DNA of 64,000 bases from Falsihalocynthiibacter sp042445055. Its GTDB lineage: Bacteria; Pseudomonadota; Alphaproteobacteria; Rhodobacterales; Rhodobacteraceae. The notes under the pieces are model-generated. The model saw only the letters and a program-made list of their open reading frames with translations. It was not told where the DNA came from and searched no databases. Position 1 is the stretch's first letter. Each line of letters starts with the position of its first letter. The stretch covers positions 13,847-77,846 of the forward strand of contig NZ_CP170340.1 of NCBI RefSeq assembly GCF_042445055.1, read 5' to 3'. Positions 16,663 to 23,807 of the stretch are shown here, in pieces. Position numbers and translations under genes: made by a program.

Positions 16663-18087
16663 ATGCCAGTATTCATAGTTCTAACCGATAGTAATTATAA
16701 CGATCCCGCGTTCTGGGCCAGCCAGAATGTGACGACTGACAGCACGATTGATGCCTCGGGTCTGAGTGACGACATTCAGATCACGATGACCGCAACGTCG
16801 ATCATATTTACCGACGAAAGCACGAACCCTCCAGCGGTTTATACCGTCAACAACAGCGATCTCGCAGGTGGATCGTTCAGCAATTTCGTGGCCTTCCGCG
16901 GTAATGATAACAATAGCGAAGTCAGCGGTGCCGAAGATATCAACTCTTTCGGATATATCGGTGGTTCTGGCGATGATACGTTTGTTGATACGCGCCCTGC
17001 CGGCGGGGGATTTGCTACGATCAACGGTGGCGGAGGAGACGATACACTTTACGCGGGCGATTCCTCGACCATTTTGTTGGGCGGTGACGGAAACGATACG
17101 CTTCATGCGGGCAATGCCGGTACCGACAACCTTGACGGTGGTGCGGGAGATGACACGATTTATGGCGGTGCGGCAGGCGGCAACTTATTTGGTGGAGCGG
17201 GGAACGATGTCATCCACAAAGGGAGTGGCGACAATTACGTTGATGCGGGATCTGGAGATGACACGATCTATGGCGTACGCGGCGGCGGATCCATTACGGC
17301 TGGTAGCGGGAATGACGTGGTTTATGTCACCGCCGAAGATCTTAACTCTGACAAACCTCCTGCCTATGTTGCGGGAGGGAATGGCTACGATATTCTCTAC
17401 CTCCCTCCAGGTACGACCTATACGGAATGGTCGCCGGGGAACGGGCGTGTAACCTATACCGATGCCAACGGAATAACTCGGACGTTTGATTTCGGCGGGT
17501 TTGAAGAGATACGCGTGAGTCCCGTTCCATGCTTTGCAGCGGGAGCACGTATTGCGACACCAGATGGTGAAGTGGCGATCGAAGGTTTGAAAATCGGTGA
17601 TCTTGTAGTGACCGAGAGTAGGGGCGAGCAAGCCATTATATGGATCGGCAAAAGCACCGTTGCAGGAGTAGGCGCGCTTGCGCCGATTGTATTCGACGCG
17701 GGCACTGTCGGGAATTCTAGAGGACTTGTTTTGTCACCACAGCATCGGGTCTTGATAGAGTCCGCTGTCTTAGAACTCTATTTTGGAGAAGCAAGCGTTT
17801 TGGTTCCGGCCAAGGCGCTGGTGAATGGCACTACCGTTCGGCAGGTTCCGGTGGCGCAGGTGACCTATTTCCACATGATGTTTGACGCTCATGAGATTGT
17901 GTTCGCCGATGGCTGCGCTGCCGAGAGTTTTCTTGTGAGCGAATACAGCGTGAACATGTTAAGCGAACCCGCGCGTGATGAGGTTGTGGCGCTGTTCCCT
18001 GATCTGCTGAAACGTCGGGGCCAGCACGGATCGATGAAGCCCGCGCGGCGATTGTTGACCATGCGAGAAGGATTGCTCTGCGCCTAA
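16663..18087 (+). CDS. RTX-repeat protein with C-terminal Hint (Hedgehog/Intein) domain
   Basis: 474 residues from ATG 16663; an in-frame start at 16594 would add 23 residues without obvious function. Residues about 115-270 carry eight glycine-rich nonapeptides of the GGxGxDxxx type (GGSGDDTFV, GGGGDDTLY, GGAGDDTIY, AGSGNDVVY and others), which bind calcium and usually mark type I secreted proteins. A Hint domain starts at PCFAAGARIATPDG near residue 288, with its catalytic Cys, and continues through LKIGDLVVT, SPQHRVLI, and YFHMMFDAHEIVFADG. No classic cleaved signal peptide is visible. No secretion ABC/HlyD genes lie nearby. Self-cleavage at the Cys is inferred from the domain. Confidence 0.85.
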   Translation: MPVFIVLTDSNYNDPAFWASQNVTTDSTIDASGLSDDIQITMTATSIIFTDESTNPPAVYTVNNSDLAGGSFSNFVAFRGNDNNSEVSGAEDINSFGYIGGSGDDTFVDTRPAGGGFATINGGGGDDTLYAGDSSTILLGGDGNDTLHAGNAGTDNLDGGAGDDTIYGGAAGGNLFGGAGNDVIHKGSGDNYVDAGSGDDTIYGVRGGGSITAGSGNDVVYVTAEDLNSDKPPAYVAGGNGYDILYLPPGTTYTEWSPGNGRVTYTDANGITRTFDFGGFEEIRVSPVPCFAAGARIATPDGEVAIEGLKIGDLVVTESRGEQAIIWIGKSTVAGVGALAPIVFDAGTVGNSRGLVLSPQHRVLIESAVLELYFGEASVLVPAKALVNGTTVRQVPVAQVTYFHMMFDAHEIVFADGCAAESFLVSEYSVNMLSEPARDEVVALFPDLLKRRGQHGSMKPARRLLTMREGLLCA

Positions 18088-18088
18088 G

Positions 18089-18509
18089 CTAGCGCAGTGG
18101 CGAATTGATCCGCATCGCGCCATTTTCAAGCGCTCCGGTCACGCGGAAAACTGTGCGCATGTTCTCTTGTGTCAGGAGGGTCTCCATCGACCCGCTGGCA
18201 AAGTGTTGCCCTTTGCGCGTAAAGGTCGCCGTATCGCAAGAGCGCGCGGTATCCAATGGAGTAGGGGGTCTCTTCTGCGCTATCAAAGATAAACGCGGTG
18301 CGACAATTACTTGCGTTGTTTTCGGAGGCCAGCTCAAGTCGATCCTGAAAACCTTCAATCAGGGCAGAGGCGCGATCATCGACGTTGAAGATATGTCCGA
18401 TGATATGAATATCGGTAAAGACCGACTTTGCCGTAAGCGGCACGTCCTTGGGGTGAATTGCCTTACAAGAAGCATCCGCCCGTTCTAAGCCTACGCGCCC
18501 CGCCTCTCA
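18089..18509 (-). pseudogene. Decayed remnant of a Fe-siderophore ABC transporter (binding protein + ATPase ends)
   Basis: Two pieces in different frames. From about 18509 to 18240 an open frame with no start reads PKDVPLTAKSVFTDIHIIG, then VDDRASALIEGFQDRL and TAFIFDSAEETPYSIG, which resembles the middle of a FecB-type siderophore-binding protein. From about 18235 to 18089 another frame reads ASGSMETLLTQENMRTVF and a short end, like the C-terminus of a FecE/FhuC-type ATPase (ASG...LT.E....VF.V). The permease and most of both genes are missing. Best read as a deletion fusing two ends of an old operon. Family assignment rests on short motifs. Confidence 0.5.
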
Positions 18510-18523
18510 TTTTGGGCGGGCGT
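18494..18523 (-). terminator. Possible hairpin terminator after the RES toxin gene
   Basis: GC-rich arms CGCCCCGCC and GGGCGGGCG flank about nine bases, pairing with one bulge, directly after the RES stop. No T run follows on the minus strand, so it may be only a weak or Rho-assisted terminator. Confidence 0.35.
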
Positions 18524-19036
18524 TTACATACGCTCAAGTCGGTTTTCATCGTCCACGACCTCAAGCGTGCATCCGTCGGACATCCAGCGCCACAGGACGA
18601 AATTGAGGTTCTTCGCCGACGTCCCCTTGGCATAACTGCGCACCAGCAGCCCCGCGTAACCTTCGGCGATGAGAGTCTTGGCGAAAATCTGGGTGGGAAC
18701 GGCGCGTTTGTCGAGCATCGCTGCGCGCCAGCCCTGATCAGCGAGAATATCGGCCGTCATTCCATAATGATTGAGTAAATCTGGATCGCGGGTGTCGAAT
18801 ATCGGCCCGATTTCGGCGCGATAGGAAACAAGCACCGTGGGTTGCAGGCTCCCGACTTGGTTCGCTTCGCTTAGCGCGGTGGCAGGATCAAGCGCGGTAT
18901 AGAGCGCTGGCGTACCCTTGGGATTGAATCGTCCGCCATAGAGTTTCGCGCCACGACCAGAGAGCGGCTCGCGTGCATAAACGGGGTTCAACGCCCGATA
19001 AAGCGGCCCCACATAACGCCCGTCCGTCAGCGGCAT
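18524..19036 (-). CDS. RES-domain toxin (NAD+-targeting family)
   Basis: 170 residues. The RES fold is clear from the N-terminal LYRALNPVYAREPLSGRGA with GGRFNPKGTPALYTALDP and the following ALSEANQ helix; the conserved Arg, Tyr and Glu of the family are present. A second half carries ADQGWRAAMLDKRAVPTQIFAK and SYAKGTSAKNLNFVLW. RES toxins studied so far (MbcT, ParT, Res) degrade NAD+ or ADP-ribosylate targets. Its ATG overlaps the antitoxin stop by one base (TGATG), the usual arrangement with the antitoxin first. Confidence 0.85.
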   Translation of the reverse strand: MPLTDGRYVGPLYRALNPVYAREPLSGRGAKLYGGRFNPKGTPALYTALDPATALSEANQVGSLQPTVLVSYRAEIGPIFDTRDPDLLNHYGMTADILADQGWRAAMLDKRAVPTQIFAKTLIAEGYAGLLVRSYAKGTSAKNLNFVLWRWMSDGCTLEVVDDENRLERM

Positions 19037-19386
19037 CAGGCGTAAACGCCCGCATCAACGGCGTCGATATACTCCAGAACCTGTTGCGCCTTGCCCTCTT
19101 GAACAAGCTGCATCGCGGTCCGCCCGTCAAATCCAGGGAGGGGTTCAGAGCGGTACCACGCATAGGCAATGAGTTCCGTTCCAAAGCGGGGCACGACCTT
19201 GTTCAGCACCTCAACGAGTTCGCGCAAACGGCGCTGCGTTTTGTCTGATTGAATCCGCGTGCGCCGCTGAAGCGCGTCTTTGCTAAGCCCGACTGTCATC
19301 GCGATTTCATCCGCCGAGGTCCGCAGAGCGGCCGCGATTTTACGAGGCTCGAACTGTCCTCCTTCGGCAAAGTTTGTAATCTGCAT
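19036..19386 (-). CDS. Xre/MbcA/ParS-type antitoxin
   Basis: 116 residues. Residues about 15-65 form a helix-turn-helix region (RKIAAALRTSADEIAMTVGLSKDALQRR). The C-terminal half, ELVEVLNKVVPRFGTELIAYAWYRSEPLPGFDG, then TAMQLVQEGKAQQVLEYI, is the MbcA/ParS toxin-binding domain that inserts into the RES active site. The gene is first in a two-gene unit and an imperfect inverted repeat lies in its promoter, in line with autorepression. Confidence 0.85.
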   Translation of the reverse strand: MQITNFAEGGQFEPRKIAAALRTSADEIAMTVGLSKDALQRRTRIQSDKTQRRLRELVEVLNKVVPRFGTELIAYAWYRSEPLPGFDGRTAMQLVQEGKAQQVLEYIDAVDAGVYA

Positions 19387-19394
19387 GGCGTCAC

Positions 19395-19439
19395 TCCTTA
19401 CGGTAGATATGACAGTATATAGTGTAACTATCGCCGTAA
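19395..19439 (-). promoter_or_regulatory. Promoter/operator of the RES-Xre operon
   Basis: Arms TTACGGTAGATA (19398-19409) and TATCGCCGTAA (19429-19439) are nearly inverted copies about 30 bp apart. Between them is a smaller palindrome-like ACAGTATATAGTGT. On the minus strand AAGGAG at the left end serves as ribosome site and TATACT may be the -10. The layout suggests a site bound by the antitoxin's helix-turn-helix. Confidence 0.5.
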
Positions 19440-19518
19440 ATCAAGCCGCGCCGCGGGTTCGTTTATGTCGCAGAGATAATGCTAGTCCTTTGAGGAATCA
19501 GACGGTAAATACGCGGCT

Positions 19519-19887
19519 ATGCGTTTGATCCGTGCACAATTTACAAAGCTTTTGGTCTCCTTGGTATTCGTGTTTGCCATGGCGACATCAAGCTTTGCAC
19601 ATCGGCTTGCGCCCTCCAACTATGATCTTGAGTTACAGAACTACCTTCAGGCTGGCGGTAGCATCGAAGATCTCTGTTCCGATGCCGACAGCACCATCCA
19701 CCAAGGTTCGGGGATCTGTGAGTTTTGTCGGATCGTAACGGGCGCGATACTGGTTGAGCCTGAATGGCCGCACACGCGGGCGCTTTTGACGACATCCTCG
19801 CCGTTGGAGTTTGTGTTTGCGCAGATTCTGGCGTTTGAGAATACCGATTTATCGCGCTCTGTGCGCGCACCCCCTCACTTCGTTTGA
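19519..19887 (+). CDS. Small secreted Cys-containing protein upstream of PepSY gene
   Basis: 122 residues. A signal peptide is likely (FTKLLVSLVFVFAMATSSFAH, cut near residue 28). The mature part has a CEFC pair (about residues 71-74) in GSGICEFCRIVTGA and one earlier Cys in IEDLCSDAD. The CxxC plus following hydrophobic segment resembles DUF2946-like proteins found beside metal or TonB-linked genes. It lies 69 bp before a PepSY membrane protein and may share its transcript. No function is assigned; metal binding or redox pairing is an inference. Confidence 0.55.
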   Translation: MRLIRAQFTKLLVSLVFVFAMATSSFAHRLAPSNYDLELQNYLQAGGSIEDLCSDADSTIHQGSGICEFCRIVTGAILVEPEWPHTRALLTTSSPLEFVFAQILAFENTDLSRSVRAPPHFV

Positions 19888-19956
19888 TTTTCCCTCACAT
19901 GACTAAATCAAAATTCGCCCCCTGTGCGACAGGGCGGCACGAAGTGGAGAACCCAG

Positions 19957-21363
19957 ATGGTTTCTATCGACCCAACTCAGGCACCTGTGGCCGAGAGTAC
20001 GACAAGTTCGAATAAGTTCTATTTCGCGGCATGGCGCTGGCATTTCTATGCTGGTTTATATGTCATTCCTTTCCTGATTATGCTGGCCCTGACGGGGTTG
20101 ATTATGCTCTGGGTGAGTGTGATCGCAGGCCGAGATGGCGAGTGGATCGCCGTTGAGCCAAACGGTGTGCCGATGGCGGTTTCTGTGCTGTCCGAGGCGG
20201 CGGTTGATGCCGTTCCGGATGGCAAGCTGGTGCAATATGTTGCTCCGCGCGCTGATGACCTAGCGGCGATTCTTCGGGTCGATAGTGGCGCGGATGCCGT
20301 CATGGTTGCGGTGAACCCCTATACTGCCGAAATCCTCGCCGAGATGCCCCGCCGCGAGGGGTGGTATGACTTTGCCAACAAGGTGCACGGCACGCTTTTG
20401 TTGGGTGTGACGGGTGATCGGATGATCGAGATTGCGGCGTCGCTTGCCATGGTTTTGATCGCGACGGGGCTGTACCTTTGGTGGCCGCGCGGAGGGCAGG
20501 GCGTGCGCGTGTTGGTCCCTAATCTTGCGGCACGGGGGCGCGCTCTTTGGAAAACGCTACACGCCACGGTCGGTGCGTGGATTTCGCTTTTGTTGGTGCT
20601 GTTCCTCATTTCGGGTCTGTCATGGGCGGGAATTTGGGGCGAAAAATTCGTTCAGGCCTGGAGCACTTTCCCCGCAGAAAAATACGCCGCTCCCGCCTCT
20701 GATTCCATCCACGCAAGCATGAACCACGGCGCGATCAAAGAGGTGCCTTGGGCGTTAGAGCAAACACCGATGCCCGCGTCAGGGTCGGATTCCGGCGCGA
20801 GGGGATTGGCCGATGGAATGCCCGTTACGCTTGATACAGTGACCGCTTTCGCACGCCAGATCGGGTTTGAGAACCGCTTTCAACTGAACCTTCCGAATGG
20901 AAAAGAGGGCGTCTGGACCATCTCGCGCGATACCATGAGCAACGACAGCACAAGCCCAACAAATGATCGCACCGTGCATATTGATCAGTACACGGGCAAA
21001 ATCCTCGCCGATGTGAAATTTGCGGATTATTCGGTGTACGGCAAGGGCATGGCCGTCGGGATTGCCTTTCATGAGGGAGACATGGGCCTGTGGAATATCG
21101 TGCTGAATACGGTGTTCTGTCTGTCGGTGATTTTCGTGAGCGTGAGCGGCGCAGTCATGTGGTGGATGCGCCGCCCGAACAAAGCAAAGCGCCTTGCGGC
21201 ACCACCGATGCCCCGCGATATGCCGCAATGGAAGGGCGCGATTGTCGTGGGCTTGCTGGTTTCTCTGGCGTTTCCGATGGCGGGCGTCACGCTTCTTGCG
21301 GTGCTTGCGCTGGACTTTGTTGTCATCTCCCGCATCCCCGCAATGCGCCGCGCGTTCTCATAA
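19957..21363 (+). CDS. PepSY-associated TM-helix family protein (iron-regulated membrane protein)
   Basis: 468 residues from ATG 19957, preceded by GGAG; an upstream in-frame start at 19924 adds only 11 residues. Begins with FYFAAWRWHFYAGLYVIPFL and a helix, the classic PepSY_TM start with a conserved His. A PepSY region follows (KVHGTLLLGVTGDRMIEIAAS), another helix pair, a long periplasmic loop (about 215-380) and helices at the end (VFCLSVIFVSVSGAVMWWMRR). The family is linked to siderophore reduction or iron uptake, often heme-binding through paired His. Nearby truncated imelysin and decayed siderophore genes suggest an old iron cluster. Confidence 0.8.
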   Translation: MVSIDPTQAPVAESTTSSNKFYFAAWRWHFYAGLYVIPFLIMLALTGLIMLWVSVIAGRDGEWIAVEPNGVPMAVSVLSEAAVDAVPDGKLVQYVAPRADDLAAILRVDSGADAVMVAVNPYTAEILAEMPRREGWYDFANKVHGTLLLGVTGDRMIEIAASLAMVLIATGLYLWWPRGGQGVRVLVPNLAARGRALWKTLHATVGAWISLLLVLFLISGLSWAGIWGEKFVQAWSTFPAEKYAAPASDSIHASMNHGAIKEVPWALEQTPMPASGSDSGARGLADGMPVTLDTVTAFARQIGFENRFQLNLPNGKEGVWTISRDTMSNDSTSPTNDRTVHIDQYTGKILADVKFADYSVYGKGMAVGIAFHEGDMGLWNIVLNTVFCLSVIFVSVSGAVMWWMRRPNKAKRLAAPPMPRDMPQWKGAIVVGLLVSLAFPMAGVTLLAVLALDFVVISRIPAMRRAFS

Positions 21364-21370
21364 GATATGG

Positions 21371-21400
21371 GCGCCGCTCTGATACGGGGCGGCGCTTGCT
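21371..21400 (+). terminator. Terminator after the PepSY gene
   Basis: GCGCCGC (21371-21377) and GCGGCGC (21389-21395) form a perfect 7-bp stem with an 11-base loop, followed by TTGCTTT. It starts 7 bp after the stop of the PepSY gene. Confidence 0.7.
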
Positions 21401-21542
21401 TTCATTGACGCGGACCTATTTTTAGATCGCGTGTTTCTATCCGGTTGACATATCCTACTAGTTCGCTCAGGATTAGGCCAAGTCAAGCCACCTCGTCGCT
21501 CAGAAGGGGAAGCCGACACATGAATTATGTTAGGACTTCCTT

Positions 21543-21704
21543 ATGCTGCCCAACCAAAACGTATCATTTTGGTTAGATACTCTAGACGATCTGCCGAACA
21601 TATTTCCGAAATTTGATCTTGGATTAGGTGCGGGTATTTTCTCGTTCCTTGATTCCTTTCAAACGCATCCCGACACCGCCGCGGTAAATATAACGCGGCT
21701 TTGA
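21543..21704 (+). CDS. Possible small ORF in a 407-bp intergenic stretch
   Basis: Bases 21364-21770 hold a terminator, an inverted repeat (21552-21574) and this 53-codon frame. It starts ATG and encodes LPNQNVSFWLDTLDDLPNI and then a Gly/Phe-rich stretch, ending THPDTAAVNITRL. A weak TTAGGA lies upstream. No known family is recognised. It could be a true small gene, a remnant, or chance. The rest of the stretch shows nothing else clear. Confidence 0.25.
   Translation: MLPNQNVSFWLDTLDDLPNIFPKFDLGLGAGIFSFLDSFQTHPDTAAVNITRL
21552..21574. repeat. Inverted repeat with 8-bp perfect arms
   Basis: AACCAAAA (21552-21559) and TTTTGGTT (21567-21574) with a 7-base spacer, inside the AT-rich intergenic region before the truncated imelysin. 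It could be a regulator site. No flanking direct duplications were seen. Confidence 0.35.
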
Positions 21705-21770
21705 TGCATTCGTGCTCGGCGGCAAGACATAAGCACCAAAGTTAAACATTCCACCAATGGGGAAACTCTA

Positions 21771-22283
21771 ATGACACGATACAAACTGTCCGCAACCGCT
21801 ATGGCAATCGTTCTTGCGACGCCAGCATTGGCTCTTGAGGCTTCAGACGTACTTGGCACATATGCCGACATTGCTGCTGCGAACTATGAAGACAGCCTGA
21901 TTACAGCGCAGCGCCTTCAAACGGCGGTCAATGCGCTGGTTGCTGAACCCTCCGCCGAGAACCTGACAGCGGCGCGCGCGGCGTGGTTGGCGGCGCGTGT
22001 GCCATATCAGCAAACCGAAGTTTTCCGCTTTGGAAACGCGATCGTTGATGATTGGGAAGGCAAGGTCAACGCTTGGCCACTGGATGAGGGCCTGATTGAC
22101 TATGTGGGTTCATCGTATGGCGGACCGTCGGATGAGAACGCATTTGCGGCACTTAACGTGATCGCAAACCCGACGTTTACGCTCTCGAACCAAGAGATCG
22201 ACGCCACCAACATCACGCCTCAGCTTCTCGAAGAGACACTCCAAGAAGCAGATGGCGTAGAAGCGAAAGGAGCGGCTATGTAG
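21771..22283 (+). pseudogene. Truncated imelysin-family (EfeO/IrpA-like) protein
   Basis: 170 residues, beginning with a signal peptide (LSATAMAIVLATPALA). The following part matches the N-terminal third of imelysin/IrpA proteins: VLGTYADIAAANYEDSLITA, AARAAWLAARVPYQQTEVF and AWPLDEGLIDYV. Full-length relatives have about 400 residues and a GxHxxE iron-binding motif just after this point. Here the reading stops after GVEAKGAAM, exactly where VATGYHAIEFLLWG would be expected. No continuation was seen in the next 200 bases. Probably a broken iron-linked gene; a short independent protein is the alternative. Confidence 0.6.
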
Positions 22284-22499
22284 GCAATCCAATTTGGATT
22301 GTCGCTCGAACTCTTAATAACTTCGCTTGCCCAAATGGGCTATTGTCGTCAAAAATTATTATCATAATATTGATTATATGAAACCAGCGCAGGTCCTAGA
22401 TATCATCACGACAATTGGCTTGGCCGGATAGATCCGTTTTCCCAAGATAAGTTAAGGGCCGTAGTTAGCCCTTAACTCTTTCACATATTCAACCTCGAA

Positions 22500-23066
22500 T
22501 TACACTTCGAGTGGCTTGTCGCCGCGCTCCCATTTGAGCGGGTGGAAGACTTCGTCTACGGGTGTTTGCGCAACGTGGTTGATGTAGTTTGACATTGTTT
22601 TCTGGGCCAAACCAAGCACAACATCCAGAACCGCGCGATGGCCATAGCCTGCGTCAAAGAACGCTTTCATTTGCGCTTCTGTGATGTTACCGCGGCTGCG
22701 TACCATTTGAATGGTGAATGTGCGCAAAGCTTCTAGCTTAGCTGTTGGCAGCGGTGTTTCGTTGCGCAGCGCGTCTGTGATCTCGTCAGAGACCTTCATC
22801 ATTTTCGCAATGCCAGTGTGGGCAGGAACGCAATAGTGGCACTCGTGCTCGACGTTGATGGATTGCCATACAACTGTGAGTTCCTCAGCGTCAAAATCCG
22901 TTTCGGTAAAGAGCTTGTGCAAAAGCTGATACCCTTCGTACGCCTGCGGGCTTTCTGCGAGAACTTTGTGCAGACCAGGCAAACGACCGAACGCTTTTTG
23001 AGAGTTTTCCAAAAGCGGCTTGGAGGCTTCTGGTGCTGTTTCGAGATCATGTGAAGGGAATTTCAT
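22500..23066 (-). CDS. Carboxymuconolactone decarboxylase / AhpD-like protein
   Basis: 188 residues. The AhpD-type redox site is complete: E73-x2-C76-x2-C79-x3-H83 in NVEHECHYCVPAH. This is the alkylhydroperoxidase-like fold in which the two Cys cycle as a disulfide with His/Glu proton relay. Other parts (FAG-like LPGLHKVLAESPQAYEGYQ, GYGHRAVLDVVLGLAQKTMSNY) fit the CMD family. It is divergent from a TetR regulator that has two palindromes in the shared intergenic region, so it is probably induced by an oxidant or electrophile. Physiological substrate unknown. Confidence 0.85.
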   Translation of the reverse strand: MKFPSHDLETAPEASKPLLENSQKAFGRLPGLHKVLAESPQAYEGYQLLHKLFTETDFDAEELTVVWQSINVEHECHYCVPAHTGIAKMMKVSDEITDALRNETPLPTAKLEALRTFTIQMVRSRGNITEAQMKAFFDAGYGHRAVLDVVLGLAQKTMSNYINHVAQTPVDEVFHPLKWERGDKPLEV

Positions 23067-23112
23067 GACTTTTTTCCTTTTTGAGGTGTGTATGGATGCT
23101 ATTTAGGCTTTC

Positions 23113-23152
23113 TTGAGCGATCACTCAAGTATATAATTGAATGATCACTCAA
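23113..23152. promoter_or_regulatory. Two TetR-type operator palindromes
   Basis: TTGAGCGATCACTCAA (23113-23128) and TTGAATGATCACTCAA (23137-23152) are 16-bp near-palindromes, each one step from TTGAGTGATCACTCAA. Their centres are 24 bp apart. They lie between the CMD gene and the TetR gene and likely bind that TetR. Confidence 0.75.
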
Positions 23153-23166
23153 ATATTGGTGAAGAG

Positions 23167-23739
23167 ATGCCACGCAAGCCTAACTACGACCGAGATGACC
23201 TGATTGACCGCGCCCGTGATTTGTTCTGGGAACGCGGATGGGCGGGCACGTCTCTCAAGGATTTGGAAGCAAATCTGAAAATGAAACCGGGCAGCTTTTA
23301 TGCGGCATTCGGTTCAAAAGATGCGCTTTTTGAACTGGCTCTCAAGAAATACGCCGAGAATAGCGCCGCACGTTTGACGTCCCTCACCCAAGAATTTGGC
23401 CCGCTCGGGGCGCTCGAACAATTGCCGCTTGCGGTTGTCGAGGGTGACGCGGCCCCTGCCCGTGCCTGTATGCTTTCGAAAACGCTTCTGGAACTGCACG
23501 CGCACGACCATCCGTTGGCCAAGGCCGCGAACGCGCATCTGCTTAAGATGGAACAACATATTGCAGAGCTGTTCCGTCAGGCCCAAGAAAACGGCGATAT
23601 CAGTTCCAACCAAGATCCGAGCGCCCTTGCGCGGCGGTATCAATCCGACTTGCTCGGCTTGCGGGTTTCGGCGGAGCGGGACGGCGTGGATGCAAAGGCC
23701 ATCGCACAGGAAATCGCGGACGGTATCACGCGAATTTGA
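23167..23739 (+). CDS. TetR family regulator
   Basis: 190 residues from ATG 23167. An in-frame TTG at 23137 sits inside the second operator and is unlikely. The N-terminal helix-turn-helix is RDDLIDRARDLFWERGWAGTSLKDLEANLKM with KPGSFYAAFGSKDALFELAL. The C-terminal ligand domain has ARACMLSKTLLELHAHDHPLA. It resembles the group that controls nearby AhpD-like or NADH oxidoreductase genes; Cys in ARACML may sense electrophiles. Divergent from the CMD gene. Confidence 0.85.
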   Translation: MPRKPNYDRDDLIDRARDLFWERGWAGTSLKDLEANLKMKPGSFYAAFGSKDALFELALKKYAENSAARLTSLTQEFGPLGALEQLPLAVVEGDAAPARACMLSKTLLELHAHDHPLAKAANAHLLKMEQHIAELFRQAQENGDISSNQDPSALARRYQSDLLGLRVSAERDGVDAKAIAQEIADGITRI

Positions 23740-23753
23740 CCTACTGATCCCGC

Positions 23754-23799
23754 TTGACATCATGGGCGCGCGCCTCTACCTACCGACCGTCGGTTGGTA
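23754..23799 (+). promoter_or_regulatory. Promoter and TetR operator of the RND efflux locus
   Basis: TTGACA (23754-23759), 17-bp spacer, TACCTA (23777-23782) as -35/-10. The 19-bp near-palindrome TACCGACCGTCGGTTGGTA (23781-23799) overlaps the -10. One pair is mismatched. A regulator bound there would block transcription of the TetR gene and the efflux genes behind it. Confidence 0.7.
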
Positions 23800-23807
23800 A
23801 GGATTAC

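Noticed and set aside
16981..17410. Repeated DNA that could suggest a tandem repeat array or CRISPR
   Set aside because: The repeats encode RTX nonapeptides and are too diverged and short-spaced for CRISPR.
22285..22301. CAATCCA-ATT-TGGATTG inverted repeat just after the truncated imelysin, as an attachment or transposon end
   Set aside because: No duplicated flanks, transposase or integrase nearby; likely a small hairpin.
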